Shown here piece by piece: positions 52,224-61,484 of a stretch of 64,000 nucleotides of DNA. The position numbers and the translations under genes were made by a program. The notes below the pieces were generated by a model. It saw only the letters and a list, made by a program, of their open reading frames with translations, did not search any database and was not told the origin of the DNA. Numbering within the stretch: position 1 is the stretch's first letter; each line of letters begins with the position of its first letter. Origin of the DNA: Pyxidicoccus xibeiensis (GTDB lineage: Bacteria; Myxococcota; Myxococcia; Myxococcales; Myxococcaceae); the NCBI RefSeq assembly GCF_024198175.1, contig NZ_JAJVKV010000004.1:806001-870000 (forward strand). The letters run 5' to 3'.

Positions 52224-53999
52224 ATGTCCACCACCTCGCTCCCGTCCCCCGGCGCGCTGTTCCGGCGGCTGTATCTGCCGCGCTCCATCATCACCGCGGT
52301 GGCCTTCACCCCCGCGCTCTACGTCGACATGCAGCTGCTCGACCTGGAGGGAGACCACGAGCTGCGCATCTTCCTGGGCGTCATCACCCCGCTGGTGCTG
52401 GGGCTGTGCGCCGTGGCGCAGCCGCTGCTCGTGATTCCCTGGCTGCTGCGGCGCGCGATGAGCCAGGAGGGGCCGCTGCGGGTGGAGCGGCTGATCCGCA
52501 TCCCGGCCCAGCTGGCCTTCGTCGAGGCGATGGTGTCGTGGACGCTGGGCGGCATCCTCTTCAACGGCGGCGTGGCGGTGCTGCTGGACCGGCCGCCGTC
52601 GGTGGTGCTGGTGGGCGTGGCGGTGGCGGTGAGCGCGGGGCTGTTCAGCTGCCCGCTGATGTACATGGTGTACGAGCAGGTGATGATGCCCACCGTGCTG
52701 GACGCGTACCAGCGCGCCCCCAGCGCGAAGCCCGCGGGGGAAGGCTTCGCCGCGCGCCAGCTCTGGCTGCTGCCGGCCACCGTCGTCTCCGCGCTGCTCG
52801 TCACGTGTCTCACCAGCATCGTCACCCTGCACCTGCGCCTGGAGCGCAGCCTGGGCACGCTGGCGGCCGACATCCAGGAGCAGGGAGACGCGGGGGCCGC
52901 GCGGCGCGTGCAGGCCACCATCCAGCCGCTCCAGCGAGACCTGGTGATGCCGGTGGTGATGTTCGGAGGCTACGCGGCGCTGGGCTCCATCCTCACCGCG
53001 GCCTGGGCGGCCCGCCGGCTGGCGAAGGGCTCGCGGGCGGTGGGCGCGTCGCTGGAGGCGCTGGTGGAGGGCCGCGCCGCGCCGCCGCAGTGGGTGTCCA
53101 CGGACGAGCTGGGCGACCTGGCGGCGAAGACGTGGCAGCTGTACCAGCGGCTCCAGGAGCTGCCGCGCTCGCTGCGCACGTCGGCGGGGGACCTGGCCCA
53201 GGCGGGCACCCGGCTGTCGCAGGCCAGCACCCAGCAGAACCAGACGCTGTCGCGGCAGGCCGCGGCGCTGCACCAGGCCCGCGCCACGGCGCAGGAAATC
53301 CAGCAGGCGTCGCTCGTGACGGCGTCGCGCGCCAGCAGCATCCTCCAGGTTGCCGAGCGCGCCGCCTCCGTGGGCAAGCTGGGCGAGGAGTCGCTGGCCG
53401 GCACCGAGAAGGGGCTCGCCTCCATCCGCGAAATCGCCGCCGGCCTGCACGACCAGATGACGGACCTGGAGCAGCGCGCCCGCGAGGTGGGCCGCGTGTC
53501 CGAGGTGGTGAAGGCGCTGGCGGACCAATCACACATGCTCGCCATCAACGCGGCGATTGAAGCCACGCGCGCGGGCGAGCACGGCAAGGGCTTTGGCGTG
53601 GTGGCGCGGCAGATGCGCGACCTGGCGGACCAGTCCATCCAGGCCACCAACCACGTGCGCGGGCTGCTGGAGAACATGGCCTCCGCCACGCACCATGCGA
53701 CGGTGATGTCGGACCAGGGCGCCGAGGGCGTGGAGAAGGCGCTGGTGCCGCTGCGCACCAGCGGCGAGCGGCTGCGCGAGCTGGCCGCGCTGTCCGTGGA
53801 GTCCGCGAGCGCGGTGCGCCAGATTACCGAGGCGATGTCCCAGCAGCACCAGGGTGTGGACCAGCTCTTCGCCGCCGTGCGTGAGCTGGACGAGCTGACC
53901 ACGGACACCCTGCGCCACCTGGACACCACGCAGCAGGCGGCCACCGCCGTCACCCAGGCGACGGGACAGGTGTCCCGGCTCGCCGAGCGCTACGTCTAG
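52224..53999 (+). CDS. Methyl-accepting chemotaxis protein with membrane-embedded sensor
   Basis: 591 residues from ATG at 52224 (GTG at 52149 is an alternative). About six hydrophobic helices fill residues 15-275 (HELRIFLGVITPLVLGLCA, LAFVEAMVSWTLGGILFNGG, VVLVGVAVAVSAGLFSCPL, LWLLPATVVSALLVTCLTSI), with no room for a periplasmic ligand domain. The cytoplasmic part has a HAMP-like segment and a long coiled coil with the MCP tip LADQSHMLAINAAIEATRAG then GKGFGVVARQMRDLADQS. It should control a CheA-type pathway (motility or developmental Che systems in myxobacteria). No che genes are nearby. Confidence 0.9.
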   Translation: MSTTSLPSPGALFRRLYLPRSIITAVAFTPALYVDMQLLDLEGDHELRIFLGVITPLVLGLCAVAQPLLVIPWLLRRAMSQEGPLRVERLIRIPAQLAFVEAMVSWTLGGILFNGGVAVLLDRPPSVVLVGVAVAVSAGLFSCPLMYMVYEQVMMPTVLDAYQRAPSAKPAGEGFAARQLWLLPATVVSALLVTCLTSIVTLHLRLERSLGTLAADIQEQGDAGAARRVQATIQPLQRDLVMPVVMFGGYAALGSILTAAWAARRLAKGSRAVGASLEALVEGRAAPPQWVSTDELGDLAAKTWQLYQRLQELPRSLRTSAGDLAQAGTRLSQASTQQNQTLSRQAAALHQARATAQEIQQASLVTASRASSILQVAERAASVGKLGEESLAGTEKGLASIREIAAGLHDQMTDLEQRAREVGRVSEVVKALADQSHMLAINAAIEATRAGEHGKGFGVVARQMRDLADQSIQATNHVRGLLENMASATHHATVMSDQGAEGVEKALVPLRTSGERLRELAALSVESASAVRQITEAMSQQHQGVDQLFAAVRELDELTTDTLRHLDTTQQAATAVTQATGQVSRLAERYV

Positions 54000-54035
54000 A
54001 GGAACGGCCCGCGGCGAGGGCGCTCCGTCCGGGCG

Positions 54036-54890
54036 CTACGTGTGAGGTGCCGCCTCGTCGTCGGGAGACTCCGGCGGGGCCGGCGCCAGCCGCCCGTCCA
54101 CGCCCAGCACCGGCGCGCGCAGCAGCACGCCCAGCCGGCCCACCAGCGCGGCCAGGCGCAGCAGCCGCTCGCGAGGCTCCGGCCCGTCCTCCTCGAAGCT
54201 GGAGGCGTCCAGGTACGTCAGCTGCACCGAGGCCCGCCCGTGCAGCGCGGCCACGCGGGCTTCACGGGCCACCAGCCGCGCGCGCAGCTCCTCGAGAAAG
54301 CGCGTGGCCTGGGCCAGCACCCCGGCGGCCTCGTCCAGCGCGCGCACCCGCGCGTCCGGAGTGCCCGGCGCCTGGGAGTCCCGAGGCGCGGCGGCCTCGA
54401 ACAGCGAGGCACCGTCCACCACCACTGGCGGCGCGTCCTCGTCCAGCCAGCCCCGGTCCAGCCAGGCCAGCACGGGCAGCAGCTCCGGCGGCGGTACCGC
54501 GCCCACGCCGAGCAGCGGCCACGGGCGCCGGTCCGCGCGCGCGGAAGGGGCCGGAGGAAGCGCCCGCAGCGCCTCCAGCGCCCCGGCGTCCAGCACCTCG
54601 TCGGCCCGCGCGTGGCCCCAGCGCTCCAGCCGCTCCAGCAGCTCCCGGAAGGGCAGCGCCACCTCCGTGTGCACGCACGACTGGCGCGCGCCCCAGGCCA
54701 CGAGGCCCTCTCTCACCAGCAGCCGGGCCGCGCGCAGGGCCGCCAGCGCCTCGGCGTGTCGCTCCCGCGCCTCGCGGACCCGGGCCTCCTCCGGTGAAGC
54801 GGGAGCCACCTCTTCCAGCACCCGCTTCACGCCGAGCCCCAGCGCCGTCAGCACCAGGCCACCCACCGCGACTGGGATGAAGAAGGGCAT
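54036..54890 (-). CDS. Membrane-anchored protein of unknown function
   Basis: 284 residues. One N-terminal helix (FFIPVAVGGLVLTALGLGVK) is followed by helical, Ala/Arg/Glu-rich sequence (SPEEARVREARERHAEALAA, LRAARLLVREGLVAWGARQS, FRELLERLERWGHARADEVL), a Pro-rich link, and a second helical part with ARVRALDEAAGVLAQATRFL and LRARLVAREARVAALHGRAS. I do not recognise it. Only 36 bp separate it, tail to tail, from the receptor gene; it is divergent from the kinase gene. Confidence 0.65.
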   Translation of the reverse strand: MPFFIPVAVGGLVLTALGLGVKRVLEEVAPASPEEARVREARERHAEALAALRAARLLVREGLVAWGARQSCVHTEVALPFRELLERLERWGHARADEVLDAGALEALRALPPAPSARADRRPWPLLGVGAVPPPELLPVLAWLDRGWLDEDAPPVVVDGASLFEAAAPRDSQAPGTPDARVRALDEAAGVLAQATRFLEELRARLVAREARVAALHGRASVQLTYLDASSFEEDGPEPRERLLRLAALVGRLGVLLRAPVLGVDGRLAPAPPESPDDEAAPHT

Positions 54891-55113
54891 TCGGACTCCC
54901 GGAGTTCAACCGCTCCTCTAATGAAGCGGGTGTCAGCTTCGCACCCTCCCCGCCCTGCGCGCGATGGGAGTCCGCCCGGCCGGGTGCAGGGGGGACGGGC
55001 TGGGGCTCCCATCGGCGCGGTCGATGCGTCACATCGCCACGGCCGATGGCCCCCTCCCCGTCCTCCTTTGGCAACGTGTCCGGCGCAGTTGGAGAAATCC
55101 CTCGCCGGTGCCC

Positions 55114-57984
55114 ATGGACTGTCTTTCCGACGACGTCGTACATGCGCTCGTGCGCGGCCAGCTGCCGCGGCCCGAGGCGGACGCGTGCAGCGACCACCTC
55201 ACCGGTTGCGGCCGCTGCACGCAGGCCTACGTCTCCGCCAGCACGCTGCGGCTGACGCGAGATTTGCACACCCAGGTGTCGTGGGAGGCGCCCGTGCCGC
55301 CGCCCCCGCCCAGCCTGCCGCGGGGCGCGCAGCTCGGGCGCTACCTGGTGCTGGAGCGGCTGGGCGTGGGGGGCATGGGCGAGGTGTATGCGGCGTTCGA
55401 CCCACGGCTGGACCGGCGCGTGGCGCTCAAGCTGCTGCGGCCTCCGAACCAGGGGGACGCGGAGGCCCGGGCCCGCGCGCGCGAGCGGCTGCTGGGCGAG
55501 GCGCGCGCCATGGCCCGCCTCAGCCACCCCCACGTGGCGCAGGTGTTCGACGTGGGCGACCTGGAGGGGCGCGTCTTCCTCGCCATGGAGCTGGTGGAGG
55601 GCCTCACGCTGGGGGCCTGGCTGCGCGCGGGGCCCCACCCCCGGTCCGAGGTGCTGCGGCTGTTCACCCAGGCGGGCCGGGGGCTGTCGGCCGCGCATGC
55701 CGCCGGCATCATCCACCGCGACTTCAAGCCGGAGAACGTGGTGCTGGGCCCCGACGGACGCGCGCGCGTGGTGGACTTCGGCGTGGCCCGCATCGGCGAG
55801 GTGGCGCCCCTGCCCGAAGGCGCCCCGCGAGCCGAGGCGCCGCTCGCGCCGCCCGCGTGGGCCGGAGGCGGTGCTGACGAGGCCGTTCAAGGCACACCGG
55901 GCTTCATGGCGCCGGAGCAGTACCTCCCCGGCGGGCCGGTGGATGCGCGCGCGGACCAGTTCGCCTTCGCGGCGAGCCTCTACCTGGCGCTGTGCGGGCG
56001 CCCCGCCTTCCAGGGACGTACGCCGTCGGACCTGTACCGCGCGGTGCGCCTGGGCAGGGTGGCGCCACCTCCGCCCGAGGCACGCCTGACGTACCCGGTA
56101 CACCGGGCGCTCTTGCGCGCGCTGCGGCCGGAGCCCGAGCGGCGCTTTGCCTCCATGGACGCGCTGCTCGAGGCGCTGGAGCCGAGCCCCCTGACGCGGA
56201 GGCCCCTCGTGGTGGGGGCGGTGATGGCGGGGGTGCTGGGGGTGATGCTCGCCTCGGGGCTGCCGGGCTATCAGGAGGCGCACCGGGCGGCCGCCTGCCG
56301 GCGCGAGGCGCGGGTGGAGCTCGACGCGGCCTGGGGCCCGGGCAGGGCCGAGGCGATGGAGCGCGCCTTCCTCGGCTCGGGTGTGCCCTATGCGCGGGAG
56401 ACGCTGGACTCCACCCGGGCGGCGCTGGATGCGTACGGGCGCGCCTGGGCGGAGCAGCGCGTGGCGGTGTGCACCGTGGGCCAGGCGCACGACGCGGACG
56501 CGGCGGTACTGGCGCTGCAGGGGGAGTGCCTTCGCGCCAGGCGTCAGGACCTGGCGGCCCTGGTGGACGTGCTGATGCGGGCGGACACGCGCGTGGTGGA
56601 AGCCTCGCGCATGGCGGCCACCGGCCTGCCGGCGCTCGCCTCCTGCATGGACACGAAGGCGCTGCGGAGCTCGGCGCGCGCGGAGGAAGGGACGCGGACG
56701 TCGGAGCCCGAGCGCGCGGCGCTCGCGAAGGCTCGGGCGCTCGCGGCGGCGGGGAGACCGTCGGACGGCCTGGCCGAGCTGCTGCCGCTCGCGCCTGAGG
56801 CCGGGGCGCTGCTGGTGTCCGCGCGGGACGCGGAGCTGGCCTACGTCACGGGCTACCTGCTGGTGGACACCGGGCGCGAGGACGAGGGCCGTGCCCTGCT
56901 CAAGCGCGCCGCGTGGGCCGCGCTCGGCTCGCACGACGACGTGCTGGCGCTCGACATCGTCTCCCACCTCGCGCTGGTGCTGGGCAGCCACCTGGGCGAG
57001 ACGCGCCAGGCACGTGACTGGTTCGAGCTGGGCCGGACGCTGCTCGCACGGCGGCCGGGCGCGGATGCCCAGGCCACGGCGCTGTTCCGGGCAGGCGGCC
57101 GCATCGACTTCATGGCGGGCCGCCTCCAGGAGGCCGAGGGCTGGATGCGCGAGGCGCTGGCGCGCGCGGTGCGTGCCCACGGCGAGGGCTCGCTGCAGGC
57201 CGCGGAGCGACGGGCGGAGCTCGCATACGCGCTGGCCGGACAGGGCCGCTTCGAGGAAGCAGTGGCCGAGCGCCAGCTGGCGGTGGCGGTGCTGGAGCGC
57301 ACCTTCGGCGCGTCGCACCCGCGCGTGGGCTACGTGCTTCGCGGCCTGGCCTTCGCGCTCAACCGACAGGGGAAGGCCGAGGAGGCGCTCGTCAGCGCGC
57401 AGCAGGCGCTCACGCTCATCGAGGCCGCGCACACGCCGCGCCATGCCGTGGTGGGGGCCGCGCGCAACACGGTGGCGGAGGTGCTGGTGGAGCTGGGGCG
57501 CACGGACGAGGCGCGCGCCATGGCGGAGCGCGCGGTGGCCGCCACCCGCGAGGCTGAAGGAGAGTCGCACCCCGGCGTGGCCATTCCCCTGACGACGCTC
57601 GGCCTCGCGCAGCTCCAGGCAGGACGCGCGGCCGAGGCGGAGCGGACGCTGCGTGAGGCGCTGCGGCTGTGCGAGGCCCTGCCGGAAGACCACCCCAATC
57701 GCTCAGACGTGCTGGAGGCGCTCGGCGAGGCTCGGCGGGCGCTGGGCCAGGGGCGGGAGGCGGTGGCCGCGCTGGAGGCGGCGCTGCGGCTCCGCGAGGC
57801 GGTGGTGCACCAGGGGCCCGAGCTCGCCACCACGCGCTTCCACCTGGCGAGGGCACTGCACGCGACGGGCGGCACGGCGGAGCGCACGCGGGCCCTGGCA
57901 CTCGCCCGGCAGGCCGCACCGGAGCTCACGGGCGCGAGGGTGCGCGGCGAGCTCGCCGCGTGGCTCGCGCGCGCCGCTCCCTGA
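55114..57984 (+). CDS. Ser/Thr protein kinase with N-terminal zinc-finger-like motif and C-terminal TPRs
   Basis: 956 residues from ATG at 55114. Residues 1-50 carry DACSDHLTGCGRC, resembling the zf-HC2 motif (HxxxCxxC) of anti-sigma factors. The kinase domain (about 75-360) has LERLGVGGMGEVYAAFD, VALKLL, HRDFKPENVV, DFGVAR and FMAPEQY. A transmembrane helix lies near residue 365 (VVGAVMAGVLGVMLASGLPG), placing the C-terminal ~570 residues outside the cytoplasm. These contain TPR-like repeats (GRADEARAMAERAVAATREA-type units, residues about 600-950). Target and ligand are unknown. Confidence 0.92.
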   Translation: MDCLSDDVVHALVRGQLPRPEADACSDHLTGCGRCTQAYVSASTLRLTRDLHTQVSWEAPVPPPPPSLPRGAQLGRYLVLERLGVGGMGEVYAAFDPRLDRRVALKLLRPPNQGDAEARARARERLLGEARAMARLSHPHVAQVFDVGDLEGRVFLAMELVEGLTLGAWLRAGPHPRSEVLRLFTQAGRGLSAAHAAGIIHRDFKPENVVLGPDGRARVVDFGVARIGEVAPLPEGAPRAEAPLAPPAWAGGGADEAVQGTPGFMAPEQYLPGGPVDARADQFAFAASLYLALCGRPAFQGRTPSDLYRAVRLGRVAPPPPEARLTYPVHRALLRALRPEPERRFASMDALLEALEPSPLTRRPLVVGAVMAGVLGVMLASGLPGYQEAHRAAACRREARVELDAAWGPGRAEAMERAFLGSGVPYARETLDSTRAALDAYGRAWAEQRVAVCTVGQAHDADAAVLALQGECLRARRQDLAALVDVLMRADTRVVEASRMAATGLPALASCMDTKALRSSARAEEGTRTSEPERAALAKARALAAAGRPSDGLAELLPLAPEAGALLVSARDAELAYVTGYLLVDTGREDEGRALLKRAAWAALGSHDDVLALDIVSHLALVLGSHLGETRQARDWFELGRTLLARRPGADAQATALFRAGGRIDFMAGRLQEAEGWMREALARAVRAHGEGSLQAAERRAELAYALAGQGRFEEAVAERQLAVAVLERTFGASHPRVGYVLRGLAFALNRQGKAEEALVSAQQALTLIEAAHTPRHAVVGAARNTVAEVLVELGRTDEARAMAERAVAATREAEGESHPGVAIPLTTLGLAQLQAGRAAEAERTLREALRLCEALPEDHPNRSDVLEALGEARRALGQGREAVAALEAALRLREAVVHQGPELATTRFHLARALHATGGTAERTRALALARQAAPELTGARVRGELAAWLARAAP

Positions 57985-58030
57985 GGCCCGGGAGCGCGGC
58001 CGCATGAGCCCGCCGGGAGTCATGCCCGGT

Positions 58031-58153
58031 CGGAAGGAACGTTCATTCCACGCCTGGGTCCGGGCCGGGCGGGCCGCGGGGCGGAAGGAACGCTCCTTCC
58101 ACGCCTGGGTCCGGGCCAGGCGGGCCGCGCGGCGGAAGGAACGCTCCTTCCAC
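58031..58153. repeat. 51-bp tandem repeat, three copies, each with a palindromic core
   Basis: Copies start at 58031, 58082 and 58133 (51-bp period); the third is cut after its core. Each core is GGAAGGA-ACGC-TCCTTCC (copies 2 and 3 perfect, copy 1 with one mismatch). The array lies between the ends of the convergent kinase and LysR genes. The 17-codon frame across it is not a convincing gene. Confidence 0.85.
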
Positions 58154-58211
58154 TCTCCAGGGTGGCTCGGGCCGAGCAGCTCGGCTGGGAAGGACCCTCA
58201 CGCGTCTTGCA

Positions 58212-59120
58212 TCAGCCCGTGGCCAGCTCGGCCTCGAGCTTGTGCCCGTGCTCGACCAGCGCGTCCTTCAGTCGGCGCGCGGCGCGGGTGCGGTGCCCAT
58301 CCGAGTGGTAGACGAGGGTGATGGTGTCCTCGAAGAAGGGCAGCGAGGGGTGCAGCCGGCGCAGGCGGCCCTGCTGCCAGTAGGCGGCCACCCGGCGCGG
58401 CAGCAACGCCACGCCCAGCCCGGAGAGCGAGAGGCTCTTCACCAGCTCCAGGTCACCGCACGGCAGCAGTCGCTCGGGCAGCAACCCGCGCGCCGCCAGT
58501 CGCTCCAGCAGCTCCTGGCACTGGAGCACCCTCGGCGCGTAGATGAGCGGCCCTTCCGCCAGGCGCGCATGCGCACCGTCCTCGTCACCCTCCGGGGGCG
58601 CGCCCTCGGCCGCCACGAAGACATCCATGGCGTCATGGAAGAGCGGCACGAAGACCAGGTCCGGGTGGGGGCGAGGATTGACCACCAGCCCGAAGTGCAC
58701 CTTGCGCTCGACCACCGCGTCGCGCACCCCGCTGGAGGTCCCGTTCCACAGCGTGAGGGAGATTCGCGGCGCGGCCCGCAGGAAGGCGGGCAGGAACGAC
58801 GGGAGGAAGTACGCGCCGAGCGACTCGTGACACCCGAGGACGAAGTTGCCCACCTCCTCGTCCTGGAGCGCGCGAATCTCCTGCTCGGCCTGGTCGAGCT
58901 GGGCGTGCACGGCCGCGGCATGCCGCCGCAGCGCCTCGCCCGTGGCGGTGAGCTGGATGCCCGCCCGCCCGCGCAACAGCAGCTTGGTGCCGAGCCGCTT
59001 CTCCATCTGCTGGATGGCGGCCGTGAGCGTCGGCTGGGTGATGCCAAGCACGTGGGCGGCGGCGGTGATGCTGCCCGCCTCGGCCACCGCCTGGAAGTAG
59101 CGCAGATGCGTCAAGTCCAT
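58212..59120 (-). CDS. LysR family transcriptional regulator
   Basis: 302 residues. ATG at 59120 is chosen over codons at 59129/59126 since GGGTGA is correctly placed and MDLTHLRYFQAVAEAGSITA is the canonical LysR opening. The HTH reads AAHVLGITQPTLTAAIQQME, then KRLGTKLLLR. The effector-binding domain contains LSLSGLGVALLPRRVAAYWQ. It has a possible own binding site at 59199-59213. No obvious divergent target gene exists: the upstream beta-helix gene is on the same strand. Confidence 0.9.
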   Translation of the reverse strand: MDLTHLRYFQAVAEAGSITAAAHVLGITQPTLTAAIQQMEKRLGTKLLLRGRAGIQLTATGEALRRHAAAVHAQLDQAEQEIRALQDEEVGNFVLGCHESLGAYFLPSFLPAFLRAAPRISLTLWNGTSSGVRDAVVERKVHFGLVVNPRPHPDLVFVPLFHDAMDVFVAAEGAPPEGDEDGAHARLAEGPLIYAPRVLQCQELLERLAARGLLPERLLPCGDLELVKSLSLSGLGVALLPRRVAAYWQQGRLRRLHPSLPFFEDTITLVYHSDGHRTRAARRLKDALVEHGHKLEAELATG

Positions 59121-59198
59121 GAACATCACCCGGGGTGGGCCCTCAGGGGCCGCCCTGTGAAGGGAGCATATGGCGCGGCCGACCGCCAGGGCGGGGCC

Positions 59199-59213
59199 AT
59201 AGACGCCTTCTAT
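59199..59213. promoter_or_regulatory. LysR-type T-N11-A site upstream of the LysR gene
   Basis: ATAGA-CGCCT-TCTAT is a perfect 5-bp-arm dyad, matching the ATA(G/C)-N7-(C/G)TAT form of LysR-type binding sites. It lies 79 bp upstream of the LysR ATG, suited to autoregulation. It is one of very few A/T-containing words in the region. Confidence 0.55.
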
Positions 59214-59287
59214 GCGTGGTATCGCCCGGGTGACAGGCCGCCGGCGCGGGCGCCCCCTTCAAGACCGCCCGCGCCGACGAAAGGGCC

Positions 59288-61237
59288 CTACTCCACCGCG
59301 CCCAGCGTCCTCAGGCTCCGCCGCTCGGAGACGACGAGCCTGTCGGGCCGGTTGAAGTCGAGCGACACCTGGTAGTGCGGCACGAACTCGGGCGGCACCT
59401 CCGCCGGGAGTGGCAGGGCCGCGCCCTTCAGCAGCGAGCCCGCCAGCGGCGCGAAGGTGGCGAGGTCCAGCGGCACCGCGGCGTCCGTCAGGACGTTCTG
59501 CGCGCCCTCGACGTGGTGGCCCACGTTGCCACCGGGGTAGAGAATCTTCTCGTCCTCCGGGAGCGGGCGCTGGCCGTAGCCGGGGTTGGTGCTGCTGCTG
59601 TCCAGGTCCTGCACGTCCCAGCCGGTGGTGATGAAGTTGCGCCCGAGCAGCATCCGGTCCGCGCGCCAGCGCGTCAGCTCGAAGTCCGAGCGCGGGCTGC
59701 CCGCGGTGCGCGAGGAGAGCACCACCACGTTGTTGTACGCGCGCATCTGCGGCCACTGCTCCGCCACCGGCTGCGTCATCGGCCCCCAGTTCTTGGGCGG
59801 GCCGCCGTTGATGGGAGGCGCCACGAAGTACAGCACGCCGTCGATGAGCTGCGCCTCCTCGCCATAGTAGTAGTCGCCATTGTCCGAGCAGCAGTCGAGC
59901 AGGCGCACCGTGCTCGTGTCCTGCGGGTCCGTCCGGGCCACCAGGGTGTTGTAATAGAAGTAGAGCCGCCCCGGCCGGCGGTCCAGCGGGCTGTTGTCGA
60001 AGCCGTAGTGGATGGGGTTGGACGGCGCGTCCGGCCCGTGCAGGTCGAAGATGTTCCCGTAGACGTAGCTGGCCTGGTACCCCAGCCAGTTGAGCGGCTG
60101 CAGGGCGTCCACCACGGGGAGCTGCGCGGGAGGCAGCGCCTCACGGTAGCGCGCGTACTGCCAGGGCGCGATGAGCTCGATGTGGTCCTCGAGCTCCACC
60201 ATGTCCAGCGAGCGCGCGCCGTTCTCGAAGTAGTTGTAGCGGACCACGTCGCCCGCGGTGCGCATCTTCAGGCAGTTGCCGCCCGAGCCGGGCACCGGGC
60301 TGCGAAAGGCGTTGTACTGCACCACGAAGTCGGTGCCCTGCAGGTAGGCCTGGTGCCGGTTGTACGTGTCCGTGAGCGCGTTCTCGAAGAACACGTTCCC
60401 CTCGACGAGCACGTCGCGGACCATGTGGTTCTCCTCGTAGGACTGGCTCGCGGTGAAGATGCCGTTGGGGTTGTGGGTGAAGAAGTTGCCCCGAATCACC
60501 ACGTTGCGCGCCCGCTGCAGCCGCACGGCGGCGGCGCTCTCGTCATAGGTGCGCTCCGCGCCGTCCCAGTCCTTGAACTTCGTCAGGTCCGCCCGCCGGT
60601 AGGGCGCGCGCACCATGCCCTGGAGCTGCAGTCCCTCCACGTGCACGTGCTCCACGCGCTCGCCGTACTTGGGGGCCCAGATGACGATGATGCCGCGCTG
60701 CTGGAGGCTCCAGCTCTGGTAGGTGCCGAAGAGCGCCCCGAGCTGCGGGCGCGTGGTGGCGCCGTCCCCGTCGAGCACCGGCCTGGCGCCCTCGCGCCCG
60801 GGCACGCCGCACACGCGCAAAGGCTGCGCCTGCGTGCCGCTGCGAGCGATGATGACCTTCTCGCGGTAGGGCTCCGGCCGCCAGTGGATGCGCACCGTGT
60901 CCCCGGGCCCCAGCGCCTCCCACGGCACGTCGCCCACGTTCGCATAGGCCTGGTTGGGCCCCACCTCGTACGCCTTGCCGCTGCCCCGGTGTGTGCAGTC
61001 CACCTTCCCCGGCGCGTCGGACACCGCGATGGCGGGCGCGTCGACCTGCGCTTCCGGCGTGGGCTCACCGCCAGGGCGGACCTCGCCCCCACCGCAGGCG
61101 AGCACCGACAGCGTCAGCGCGCCCCAGGCCAGCAGCGGCGTGCCCGTACGGCGCCGGACCCACGCCTGCCACGGCGCGCGTGTGTCCCTGTCATTCCACG
61201 TTCCCTGCTGCTTCATCGCGTATCTCATGTCGTTCAT
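59288..61237 (-). CDS. Right-handed beta-helix repeat lipoprotein
   Basis: 649 residues from ATG at 61237, preceded by GAGGAACC. The N-terminus has a long basic region, then a lipobox (LTLSVLACGGGE) at about residue 48. The bulk shows the repeating right-handed parallel beta-helix pattern (NVVIRGNFFTHNPNGIFTAS, VRDVLVEGNVFFENA, FVVQYNAFRSPVPGSGGNCL, RTAGDVVRYNYFENGARSLD), as in polysaccharide lyases and pectate-lyase-like proteins. A C-terminal non-helix segment contains a CCSDNGDYYYGEE motif. It probably binds or cleaves a polysaccharide at the outer surface. The enzyme activity is not established. Confidence 0.88.
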   Translation of the reverse strand: MNDMRYAMKQQGTWNDRDTRAPWQAWVRRRTGTPLLAWGALTLSVLACGGGEVRPGGEPTPEAQVDAPAIAVSDAPGKVDCTHRGSGKAYEVGPNQAYANVGDVPWEALGPGDTVRIHWRPEPYREKVIIARSGTQAQPLRVCGVPGREGARPVLDGDGATTRPQLGALFGTYQSWSLQQRGIIVIWAPKYGERVEHVHVEGLQLQGMVRAPYRRADLTKFKDWDGAERTYDESAAAVRLQRARNVVIRGNFFTHNPNGIFTASQSYEENHMVRDVLVEGNVFFENALTDTYNRHQAYLQGTDFVVQYNAFRSPVPGSGGNCLKMRTAGDVVRYNYFENGARSLDMVELEDHIELIAPWQYARYREALPPAQLPVVDALQPLNWLGYQASYVYGNIFDLHGPDAPSNPIHYGFDNSPLDRRPGRLYFYYNTLVARTDPQDTSTVRLLDCCSDNGDYYYGEEAQLIDGVLYFVAPPINGGPPKNWGPMTQPVAEQWPQMRAYNNVVVLSSRTAGSPRSDFELTRWRADRMLLGRNFITTGWDVQDLDSSSTNPGYGQRPLPEDEKILYPGGNVGHHVEGAQNVLTDAAVPLDLATFAPLAGSLLKGAALPLPAEVPPEFVPHYQVSLDFNRPDRLVVSERRSLRTLGAVE

Positions 61238-61445
61238 GGTTCCTCGGCCGCGCGCATGCCCCGGCGCGCGGCCGGCGCCCGGTGTTCACGGGCGCCGCCG
61301 CACGCCCGTGACAGGCGGCAGGTCGGTAGAGGTCCTCACGACAGGAAGCGCGTTCCCGCACACCCACCGCCGGCCCGACGGCTGCGTCGAGAGGACATGT
61401 CTAGATTCATCCACCCCCGGCGAGAGCGCAAACGCGCGGGGGCAA

Positions 61446-61476
61446 TGCCATCCATCGGAATGGCCAATGGATGGCA
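61446..61476 (-). terminator. Hairpin after the second RHS gene
   Basis: TGCCATCCAT (61446-61455) and ATGGATGGCA (61467-61476) form a perfect 10-bp stem with an 11-base loop, 8 bp after the stop. There is no strong T-run on the minus strand (TTGCCCCC follows), so it may act with Rho or protect the 3' end. Confidence 0.6.
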
Positions 61477-61484
61477 ACGGTACT

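Noticed and set aside
54262..57693. Minus-strand open frame of about 1140 codons across the kinase gene
   Set aside because: Arg/Gly/Ala-rich translation without motifs; the plus strand has complete kinase motifs in one frame.
58021..58200. 17-residue repeat peptide reading (RKERSFHAWVRA units) across the 51-bp array
   Set aside because: The period is a multiple of three, but the frame lacks a plausible start or context and the palindromic DNA symmetry explains the conservation better.
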